A DNA stretch of 7,158 nucleotides from Puniceicoccales bacterium. GTDB taxonomy: Bacteria > Verrucomicrobiota > Verrucomicrobiia > Opitutales > UBA953. The notes beneath the pieces were generated by a model. The model did not search any database, was not told where the DNA came from, and saw nothing but the letters and a program-made list of their open reading frames with translations. The position numbers were made by a program, and so were the translations under genes. Position 1 is the first letter of the stretch, and each line of letters opens with the position of its first letter. Positions 1 to 5,446 of the stretch are shown here, piece by piece. The DNA lies in contig JAITPT010000067.1 in NCBI GenBank assembly GCA_031289285.1, positions 1 through 7,158 on the forward strand, in the 5' to 3' direction.

Positions 1-53
1 TGCCACACGCACAGCCGCCACCGTTGCAAAGACGGGGGTCGTGTGTATGAGAC

Positions 54-64
54 GGGGGGGGGGG
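54..64. repeat. G11 homopolymer tract
   Basis: Eleven consecutive Gs follow GAC at 51-53. A tract this long is prone to polymerase slippage, so its length may vary between cells or between assemblies. It lies about 415 bp before the nearest supported start codon, so phase variation of a gene inside this window is not indicated. An upstream gene outside the window could be affected. Confidence 0.8.
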
Positions 65-73
65 AGCACGAAT

Positions 74-90
74 AAAGTGACAGGCACTTT
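74..90. repeat. Small palindrome AAAGTG-ACAGG-CACTTT
   Basis: Perfect 6-bp inverted arms (74-79 and 85-90) flank a 5-nt centre, followed by two more Ts. The core GACAGGC (79-85) is the same heptamer found in each unit of the 22-bp repeat at 7017-7082. Short GACAGGC-type palindromes of this kind are familiar as REP-like elements scattered in many genomes and associated with Y1/REP transposases (RAYT). That link is from general knowledge and is not shown here, as there is no transposase gene in the window. Confidence 0.45.
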
Positions 91-280
91 TTCACTTGCA
101 TTGCTTGTTTCTTGAGAAAATCAAACTTGTCTTTACGGCAACAGCACAGGCGCGTGTGTGCTGGCACAGGCGTCTCACCCGTGTGTGTTGACGGCGGCGG
201 TGCCAGCCGCAGCAGTTGGGAGAATATTTTACCAGGCTAAATAAACCTCTTGACTGCCGGTGCGCGACGGAGCACGGCTA

Positions 281-310
281 CGCCACACACGCCACCTCGC
301 CACACACGCC
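281..310. repeat. 13-bp direct repeat, CA-rich
   Basis: CGCCACACACGCC occurs twice, at 281-293 and 298-310, separated by 4 nt. It is part of a wider CA/TG-rich zone, with complementary GTGTGTG stretches about 110-130 bp upstream. It is most likely simple-sequence drift; no function can be assigned. Confidence 0.5.
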
Positions 311-479
311 TCTCCAAACAAAACATCTCACGCACACTACCGTCAGGGGAGGATTACAATCCTCAAAACATCAAAACACTGCGTGGCGCTATGCTCCGTG
401 CCACGGACATCGCGCTTATTGAGACGCGGTTTCATTTTCTTGTCGCGCACTTTTTCAAAACGTTTTTTCTCTGCCGACT

Positions 480-2237
480 ATGCAAATCATCTGGCGCATT
501 TCTGCGTATTTTCGCAAACACCGCGCACTCTTCGCCCTCACTCTCCTGCTCGCAGTCGTTATGACGGGAGCCTCACTGGCAGTGCCCGCCGTCGTCCGCG
601 AAGTCCTTTCGCGCCTCCAAAACGGCGTCAATCTCGACGCGCCCGGCGGTCTGCGCCCGTTCATCTTCGGTGCTCTCGCTATCCTTGGGCTACAGTTTAT
701 CCGCGAACTGTTCAATTGCCTGCGCATCCGCGTCAACAACATCACGGAGCAACGCATTCTCGCCGACATCCGCCGCGACCTACACGAGCGTCTTCTGCGG
801 TTGCCCGTGGCGTTTTACGATAAAAACAAGAGCGGCGAAATCGCCTCCCGCGTGATTGAAGATGTGGCAAATGTCGAACGCGCCCTGCTCGATGGCACCG
901 AGCAAGGGCTTGGTGCGGTGCTCACGCTCACTGGCGTTATCGCGGCACTGTTCTGGATGAACCCCGTTTTGGCGGCAGGCGTTTGTGTGCCGCTGCCCGT
1001 CGTGCTCGGCATCGGCATTTGGTATAACCGCCGCACGAGCCGCCGCTGGAAGGGCGTTCGCGAAGCCGCTGCCGATTTGAACAGCCTCCTCGTGGAAGAC
1101 ATTCAGGGGAACCGCCTCATCCAATCCTTCGCGTTGCAAGAGCGCGAGCGGCGGCGTTTTCAGGGAAAAATCTCCGCGCTCTCTACGCACATGCTCCGCG
1201 CCATGTTCCAGTGGTCGCTCTACAATCCGGGCGTGAGTTTTTTGGCGAGCCTCGGCGTCATCGCCGTCTTTGTCGCTGGCGGTTGGATGGTCGCCTCGCA
1301 ACGCGCAGGCTTCGGCTTCCCTGAGCTTTTCGCGTTCTACATGTATGCCGTCATGCTCTACGAACCGCTCTCGCGCATGTCGGGTCTCAACCAACTCCTC
1401 GCCGCTGGCAAAGCCTCCGGCAAACGTGTTTTCGAGATACTCGACCACCCGCTCGATGTCGCCTCGCCCGAACACCCAAAACCGTTTCCGGCGGGCGTCC
1501 CCGACGCCGAGTTGCGCGATGTCTCCTTCGCCTACGACGGGCGCGGCGACATCCTCAAAAACTTTTCTTTGAAAATCCCCGCCGGGTGCGTGACCGCCCT
1601 TGTGGGGCACACTGGCGCGGGCAAAACCACCGTCGCCGCTCTCCTCATGCGCTCCTACGACGTGCATGGCGGCAGCGTCGTGCTCGGCGGCGTGGACGTG
1701 CGCGAACTTGACCTGCAAACGCTCCGCCAAAACATCGGCCACGTCGCCCAAGACCCGTTTCTTTTTGACGGCACCGTCGCCGAAAATCTGCGGCTCGCTC
1801 GCGAGGATGCCACGGACGCCGAGTTGCGCACCGCGCTCGAAGCCGCCGCTGCGCTGGACTTCGTGGAGCGGCTTCCGCAGGGTATCGAAACGCAAATCGG
1901 CGAGAAGGGTGTGCGCCTAAGTCAAGGCGAAAAACAACGCCTGACGATTGCGCGTGTGCTCCTGAAAAATCCCCCGCTGGTCATCCTCGACGAGGCGACC
2001 GCGAGCGTGGACACCATCACGGAGCGTCAAATCCAGCAGGCCTTGGACAACCTGCGCCACTCGCGCACCGTGCTTGTCATCGCGCACCGCCTTTCGACGG
2101 TTCGCAAGGCAGACAACATCGTCGTCCTCGACCGTGGCGGCGTTTTGGAAAGCGGTTCGCACGAGGCCCTGCTCGCGACCGGCGGCCACTACGCAGAGCT
2201 TTGGCGACACCAAGCCGATTTGTCCGCGCCAGAATAA
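480..2237 (+). CDS. ABC exporter half-transporter (MsbA/multidrug type, TMD-NBD fusion)
   Basis: A 585-residue inner-membrane protein of the type IV ABC exporter class, expected to work as a dimer and drive substrate export with ATP. About six hydrophobic segments lie in the N-terminal half (roughly residues 16-38, 60-76, 143-160, 161-181, 252-271, 282-295). The nucleotide-binding domain follows: A-loop Tyr352, Walker A 376-384 (GHTGAGKTT), Q-loop Gln424, signature 480-484 (LSQGE), Walker B ending Asp504 with catalytic Glu505, and H-loop His536 (IAHRLST). All catalytic positions are present. The signature departs from the usual LSGGQ. Length matches lipid A flippase/drug exporters (about 580-600). 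The ATG at 480 opens the first transmembrane helix with a normal short cytoplasmic lead, but has no Shine-Dalgarno sequence. The substrate is not predictable: no neighbour points to lipid, peptide or drug. It is probably monocistronic, since 131 bp with a hairpin separate it from the next gene. Confidence 0.95.
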   Translation: MQIIWRISAYFRKHRALFALTLLLAVVMTGASLAVPAVVREVLSRLQNGVNLDAPGGLRPFIFGALAILGLQFIRELFNCLRIRVNNITEQRILADIRRDLHERLLRLPVAFYDKNKSGEIASRVIEDVANVERALLDGTEQGLGAVLTLTGVIAALFWMNPVLAAGVCVPLPVVLGIGIWYNRRTSRRWKGVREAAADLNSLLVEDIQGNRLIQSFALQERERRRFQGKISALSTHMLRAMFQWSLYNPGVSFLASLGVIAVFVAGGWMVASQRAGFGFPELFAFYMYAVMLYEPLSRMSGLNQLLAAGKASGKRVFEILDHPLDVASPEHPKPFPAGVPDAELRDVSFAYDGRGDILKNFSLKIPAGCVTALVGHTGAGKTTVAALLMRSYDVHGGSVVLGGVDVRELDLQTLRQNIGHVAQDPFLFDGTVAENLRLAREDATDAELRTALEAAAALDFVERLPQGIETQIGEKGVRLSQGEKQRLTIARVLLKNPPLVILDEATASVDTITERQIQQALDNLRHSRTVLVIAHRLSTVRKADNIVVLDRGGVLESGSHEALLATGGHYAELWRHQADLSAPE

Positions 2238-2299
2238 AAACCCCGCCATCGCCCGCCGCGCTTTTGCGAAACAACTTCCCTGCGGCGATGTCTCAACCC

Positions 2300-2320
2300 G
2301 CGCCGACGCTCAGTCGGCGC
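2300..2320 (+). other. Perfect GC-rich stem-loop between ABC and DUF6807 genes
   Basis: GCGCCGAC (2300-2307) and GTCGGCGC (2313-2320) form an 8-bp perfect stem closed by a 5-nt loop (GCTCA). No T-run follows (the next bases are AACTCACCCG), so it is not a classical intrinsic terminator. It lies 62 bp after the ABC stop and 48 bp before the DUF6807 start. It could end or stabilise the ABC transcript 3' end, or sit in the leader of the next gene. Confidence 0.6.
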
Positions 2321-2368
2321 AACTCACCCGTCCATCCCAACCAAAAAAACTCAACTTACACACACATC

Positions 2369-3448
2369 ATGCAACGACGCGATTTCTTCAAAAACAGTGC
2401 GCTTCTCTCCGGCATCGGTATGCTCGGCGGCGCAGCGCTTCCGCAGCCAGCCGAGGCTGCGCCCGCCCCGAAACAGCCACGCTTCTCCTCGAAGTTTGTG
2501 GACCACGGCGGCGCGAACCCTCAAAAACACCTGACTTACTACAACTACGAGAAGCAGGCGTGGTTCCGCAAAGACAACACAGTCGTCACCGCCTACCGTG
2601 CGAACGCCTCTCAAAAATACCCCTACTGGTATCCGCTCGCCGGTCCCAAGACGGGTCTCTCGCTCGTCGCCGAGACAGCCCAGCCGTGGCCACACCACCG
2701 CGGGATTTTCTTCGGCTGCGACCACGTCAATGGCGCGAACTACTGGCAGAACGCACCCAAAGACGGGCAAATCCTCTCGCAGGGTTTTGCGCTCCAAAAA
2801 ATCGGCGAGACGGGTGCCGTCTTTACCGACCGCTGCCTGTGGCGGCAGCCCGGCAAAGAGCCAATCATCGAGGACAAACGCCGCTACGAGCTAACATTTC
2901 TCGACGCGAACCGCTACGTCTTCGACGCATTTTTTGAAATCCTGCCGCTCACCAAGGTCATCATCAAAAAGTCCAACCACGCGCTCTTCGGTGTGCGTTC
3001 TGCGCCGGACATCAGCGTCGTCGGCGGCGGCACATTGGAAACCTCGGCGGGGCTGAAACTCTTTGACGATGGCAAGGGCAAGTTCGTGCTTTCGACCGGA
3101 GAGAGCATTGCCAAGAACGACCGCGGCGTCGCCAATTTCATGAACGCCGTCCACGGCAAACCCGCCCGCTGGCTGTCGTTCCACGGCAACCGCGCCGGTC
3201 TGGGCATCCGCGAGGGCGTCGCCGTGATGACGCCGGAGGGCCTGCCGGAACCGTTCGACAAGAACCTCTGGTTTTTCCGCAACTACGGCAACATCTCGCC
3301 GATGCCGATGCTCTTCATCAAAGACAAAATCACATTGGAGAAGGGTGCCCCGCTGCAACTGCGCTACCGCGTCGTCGCCTATGCTGGCACTCCGCAAGAC
3401 GCCAATCTCAACGGCCTCTGGGACGAGTTTAACGGCAAGAAATCGTAG
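2369..3448 (+). CDS. DUF6807 (PmoA-like) family protein with Tat signal
   Basis: A 359-residue protein predicted to be exported folded. It opens with a twin-arginine motif (QRRDFFKN, residues 2-9), a hydrophobic stretch (about 10-24) and a likely AEA|A cleavage at residue 30. The mature part carries the family hallmark WPHHRGIFFG...VNGANYW (His109-His110-Arg111-Gly112), matching DUF6807 proteins, formerly labelled 'methane oxygenase PmoA'. The old label is misleading: there is no resemblance to membrane methane monooxygenase. Members are often found beside sugar-catabolism or secreted-hydrolase genes in Verrucomicrobiota and Planctomycetota. A carbohydrate-related role is inference; biochemistry is unknown to me. 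The frame continues upstream to 2201, but the ATG at 2369 is chosen because the Tat motif immediately follows it and the upstream part overlaps the ABC gene. There is no Shine-Dalgarno sequence; the leader is A/C-rich. The gene converges on the ComF-family gene across a repeat array. Confidence 0.85.
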   Translation: MQRRDFFKNSALLSGIGMLGGAALPQPAEAAPAPKQPRFSSKFVDHGGANPQKHLTYYNYEKQAWFRKDNTVVTAYRANASQKYPYWYPLAGPKTGLSLVAETAQPWPHHRGIFFGCDHVNGANYWQNAPKDGQILSQGFALQKIGETGAVFTDRCLWRQPGKEPIIEDKRRYELTFLDANRYVFDAFFEILPLTKVIIKKSNHALFGVRSAPDISVVGGGTLETSAGLKLFDDGKGKFVLSTGESIAKNDRGVANFMNAVHGKPARWLSFHGNRAGLGIREGVAVMTPEGLPEPFDKNLWFFRNYGNISPMPMLFIKDKITLEKGAPLQLRYRVVAYAGTPQDANLNGLWDEFNGKKS

Positions 3449-3493
3449 GCCCCAAAAGTGCCGCAACGGCGGCGGGTGCGGCGAGTGCGGCGG

Positions 3494-3568
3494 CTTATAG
3501 GACTTATACGACCTATAGGTCCTATAAGACCTATAAGTCCTGTAAGTCCTATAGTCTATAAGGTCTAT
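3494..3568. repeat. 9-bp tandem array (CCTATARGW) containing a 44-bp near-perfect palindrome
   Basis: Eight units of about 9 bp run from 3494: CTTATAGGA, CTTATACGA, CCTATAGGT, CCTATAAGA, CCTATAAGT, CCTGTAAGT, an 8-bp CCTATAGT and CTATAAGGT, then a partial unit. Because CCTATAGG is self-complementary, 3494-3537 reads as a 44-bp inverted repeat with 20 of 22 pairs matching, centred on GACCTATAGGTC (3510-3521). Read as protein, it gives the Tyr-Arg-Thr or Ile-Gly-Pro repeats typical of spurious ORFs. It sits between the convergent DUF6807 and ComF-family stops, 46 bp after one and 32 bp from the other. It could therefore act as a bidirectional terminator or mRNA-end hairpin on both transcripts. 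There is no poly-T tail. Confidence 0.85.
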
Positions 3569-3599
3569 CCCCGCCGCAAAAGCACCGCCCACCGCCGCC

Positions 3600-4361
3600 T
3601 CACCCGTGCGCAAACGCCGCGACATCTACCCGCCCTGCGCCCGCCGCCGCCAACGCAACGCAACAGGCATTAAGCGTCGCGCCTGTCGTGAAAACGTCGT
3701 CAAACACCACATACCGCGTCGCCTTGTCCAGCTTCACGCCAGCGTCCAACGCAAACGCCCCGAGCATATTTTGCGCCCGCTCCGTGCGCCCCAAAAGCGT
3801 CTGCGTCCGCGTGTCTCGGACACGCCGCGCCAACCGTGCGTCCACGCGCAGCCCGCGCCCAGGCAACAACCGCACAACGTGCTCCGCGAGCAAACACGAC
3901 TGATTGTAGCCGCGCCAACGTTGCCGCGACGGGTGCAAGGGCACGGGAACAAGCGTCGCACCTTCGAGAAAATCCGCAAAGCCCGGCGTCGCCGCTATTA
4001 TCCGTGCGATGTCCTGCGCCAGCCACACACCTTGGCGGTATTTCAAAATGTGAACGAGTGTCCGCGCCGGCCCATGCGCCAAAACAGCGACTTTCCCGCG
4101 CCTGAAAACAGGATGGAGTTCCTCGCAATTCGGGCATTTTTGCAGTCCATCAAGAATGCCGAAAAACGGTGTGCCGCAGGTCGCACAACACGGCGCACTG
4201 ACCGGCTCCAAGCCGGCAAGCGCCTGCTCCGAAAGGTAACGCCAAGGCGGATTGTCCACCGGCCCACCGAACACCGCGCACTCACGCGGAAACGCCAAGT
4301 CGAGCAAACCACGCCACGCCCGCCGCAAAATCGGGAAACGCCCACACGGCTCAGTCAACAC
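3600..4361 (-). CDS. ComF-family phosphoribosyltransferase-like protein
   Basis: ComF-family protein (relative of B. subtilis ComFC and E. coli GntX), a cytoplasmic PRTase-fold protein linked to handling of incoming single-stranded DNA in competent bacteria. From the GTG at 4361 it is 253 aa, close to the family norm. The N-terminal zinc-binding part has CxxC at 59-62 and 76-79. The first pair is CAVF (28-31), with Phe at the second cysteine position. Then come LVPVPLHP (137-144), RGYNQ (150-154), a TRTQTLLGRTERAQN segment and the PRPP-binding loop VVFDDVFTTGAT (218-229). The start is uncertain. The frame stays open to a TTG at 4610 with no ATG before residue 199, but the extra 83 residues are Ala/Val/Pro-rich without family resemblance, and a 4610 start would leave only 13 bp to the divergent HPr gene. 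GTG 4511 and TTG 4358 are other options. Confidence 0.85.
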   Translation of the reverse strand: MLTEPCGRFPILRRAWRGLLDLAFPRECAVFGGPVDNPPWRYLSEQALAGLEPVSAPCCATCGTPFFGILDGLQKCPNCEELHPVFRRGKVAVLAHGPARTLVHILKYRQGVWLAQDIARIIAATPGFADFLEGATLVPVPLHPSRQRWRGYNQSCLLAEHVVRLLPGRGLRVDARLARRVRDTRTQTLLGRTERAQNMLGAFALDAGVKLDKATRYVVFDDVFTTGATLNACCVALAAAGAGRVDVAAFAHG

Positions 4362-4623
4362 GTCGGCAAAATCGGCGGCGGCGGCAACGGCGACGGCGGA
4401 AGCCGCAGGGACAACGGGGACGGCGGCGGCGGGGACAACAGGGACGTCGGGAGCAACGACGCCGATGGCGGAAGCAACGGGAGCAGGAGCAGCGACGGGT
4501 GGCGGTGGCACACGCGGCGTTTTGCCAAAACCGCCCTGCCCTTCCAAGCCCGCTTTTTCGCGCCGCTGTTGACTCCCATTCCCTCCTGCGCAACCTTCGC
4601 CCCAACGCAACTAATCGCCCGCC
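4362..4623. other. Divergent intergenic/uncertain region with purine-rich triplet sequence and G-runs
   Basis: This stretch separates the likely ComF start from the first HPr gene. On the plus strand it is rich in RRC/GGC triplets (about 4370-4500), so every minus-strand codon resembles GYY and no stop occurs. That explains why the ComF frame can stay open to 4610 without being coding. Five G-runs of three or more lie at 4408-4410, 4416-4419, 4431-4434, 4441-4443 and 4449-4451, with loops of 5, 11, 6 and 5 nt, which fits a G-quadruplex-forming motif on the plus strand. GGGACAACRGGGA repeats at 4408 and 4432, 24 bp apart. Promoters for both divergent genes should be here, but I see no clear -35/-10. 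Confidence 0.5.
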
Positions 4624-4938
4624 ATGTTCACCGACACAACCGCCGCCACGCCACAACCAGACATCGGGGAGCTCAGGCGCACAGTCACCGTCCGCAACCC
4701 CACCGGACTTCACGCCCGCCCCGCCGCCAACATTGTCCGCATCGGCAACAAATACCCGAACGTTAGCCTCAAAATCAGTCTCGCCAGCGAGAACGCCGAC
4801 AGCTCCCTGCCCATAATGATGTTCGCCGCTGGTGCCGATGCCGAGGTCGCGCTTGTCGCCTGCGGCCCGCACAAGCAAGCGTTGGCATTGCTCGACGAAC
4901 TCGAAACTTTCTTCGACAACAATTTCGCCAAAAGCTAA
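4624..4938 (+). CDS. HPr-family phosphocarrier protein, paralogue with diverged regulatory loop
   Basis: A 104-residue HPr-fold protein, about 15 residues longer than a standard HPr because of an N-terminal lead. HPr carries phosphate from Enzyme I (PEP-dependent) to EIIA proteins. The active-site motif TGLHARPAA is intact (His30, Arg32, Pro33). The regulatory segment differs. Where its neighbour has AKSIMGVMMLAAG, this copy has ADSSLPIMMFAAG: the serine is kept (Ser60), but the following Ile-Met-Gly becomes Ser-Leu-Pro and the preceding loop is two residues shorter. In known HPr proteins this patch contacts HPr kinase, Enzyme I and CcpA. Inference: it can still be phosphorylated on histidine but may escape or alter serine control. 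It is the first plus-strand gene after the ComF-family gene, 130 bp before the second copy. The start is the first ATG in frame; no Shine-Dalgarno sequence. Confidence 0.9.
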   Translation: MFTDTTAATPQPDIGELRRTVTVRNPTGLHARPAANIVRIGNKYPNVSLKISLASENADSSLPIMMFAAGADAEVALVACGPHKQALALLDELETFFDNNFAKS

Positions 4939-4997
4939 AAACCAACGCCACGCCGTTTTTCCCAAACAGACGAGCGACCTTTTTTACAAATCGTGCG

Positions 4998-5026
4998 TTG
5001 ACATTTGCCGCAAAATCCCTTTCCTA
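4998..5026 (+). promoter_or_regulatory. Possible sigma-70-type promoter upstream of the second HPr gene
   Basis: A perfect TTGACA lies at 4998-5003 in the 130-bp gap between the two HPr genes. At a 17-bp spacing the -10 position (5021-5026) reads TTCCTA, a poor match; at 16 bp, TTTCCT is little better. The -35 alone could occur by chance. It would give the canonical HPr gene its own transcript start about 35 bp before its ATG. Confidence 0.22.
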
Positions 5027-5068
5027 CCGCGCCGCTCTCGCACAGCTTTTTATCACGCACAAACAACC

Positions 5069-5380
5069 ATGTTAACCGCTTCGGAACCGACAACAGACAT
5101 CGGAGAATACAGACGCACAGTCACCGTCAAAAACACCACCGGACTTCACGCCCGACCCGCCGCCAGCATCGTCCGCATCGGAAACAAATATCCGAGCGTT
5201 GACCTCAAAATCGCTCTCGGCGACGAGGAAGCCAACGCCAAGAGCATCATGGGCGTGATGATGCTCGCCGCCGGAAACGGCTCCAAACCCGAGTTCATCG
5301 CCACCGGCGCACGCAGCCAAGCATTGACGTTGCTCGACGAACTCGAAGCAGTCTTTAACAACAAATTCGGCGAAAACTGA
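5069..5380 (+). CDS. HPr phosphocarrier protein, canonical copy
   Basis: A 103-residue HPr. TGLHARPAA carries active-site His27 with Arg29 and Pro30. The regulatory region KSIMGVMMLAAG contains Ser59, equivalent to Ser46 of the classical protein, in the form recognised by HPr kinase/phosphorylase in Firmicutes and many Gram-negatives. It accepts phosphate from Enzyme I and passes it to EIIA domains. In Verrucomicrobiota this may serve a regulatory (nitrogen-type) PTS as much as sugar uptake; no Enzyme I, EII or hprK gene is in this window, so the branch is unknown. The open frame begins at 4832, but the ATG at 5069 starts the part that aligns with the upstream paralogue (MLTAS... against MFTDT...). 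No Shine-Dalgarno sequence; the leader is A/C-rich. The next gene is 66 bp downstream in the same direction, so co-transcription is plausible. Confidence 0.93.
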   Translation: MLTASEPTTDIGEYRRTVTVKNTTGLHARPAASIVRIGNKYPSVDLKIALGDEEANAKSIMGVMMLAAGNGSKPEFIATGARSQALTLLDELEAVFNNKFGEN

Positions 5381-5446
5381 AAACACCGCCGCACAAAAAA
5401 ACTTTTTCCCGCACAATCCAACTCACCAACTAACTCTTCTAAAACT

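Larger units (their letters stand above)
1..479. other. 479-bp region with no credible gene, simple repeats only
   Basis: No frame here gives a recognisable protein. The open frames that enter the region read as low-complexity His/Thr/Arg-rich sequence and overlap the start of the ABC gene out of frame. What can be seen is a run of eleven Gs (54-64), a small palindrome (74-90), several GTGTGTG stretches (about 154-188) and the complementary CACACAC stretches (about 283-307). There is also a stretch at 216-250 that resembles the 22-bp repeat at the other end of the window. I found no convincing -35/-10 pair for the downstream gene, although its promoter must lie somewhere here or further upstream. 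Confidence 0.6.

Noticed and set aside
250..278. TTGACT as a -35 box for the ABC gene
   Set aside because: The -10 position at normal spacing is GC-rich with no match to TATAAT.
780..1895. Long minus-strand open frame opposite the ABC transporter
   Set aside because: It is an antisense shadow of a well-conserved gene; the protein has an odd His/Ala/Val composition and no domain.
3458..3673. Small open frame rich in Ile-Gly-Pro-Ile repeats, and its minus-strand Tyr-Arg-Thr counterpart (2891-3625)
   Set aside because: The repeats are the translation of the 9-bp DNA array, and the frames extend into other genes; treated as DNA repeat, not protein.
3606..4766. Long plus-strand open frame (386 codons) across the ComF-family gene
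   Set aside because: Its product is Arg/Pro/Gly-rich low complexity with no family resemblance. It lies opposite a clear ComF-family gene and overlaps the HPr gene out of frame. It arises from high GC.
4956..4985. Intrinsic terminator after the first HPr gene (T-runs near 4956 and 4980)
   Set aside because: No stable GC stem directly precedes either T-run.
5395..5407. A-run/T-run pair after the second HPr gene as terminator
   Set aside because: Only A-T pairs with a very short loop; too weak to call.
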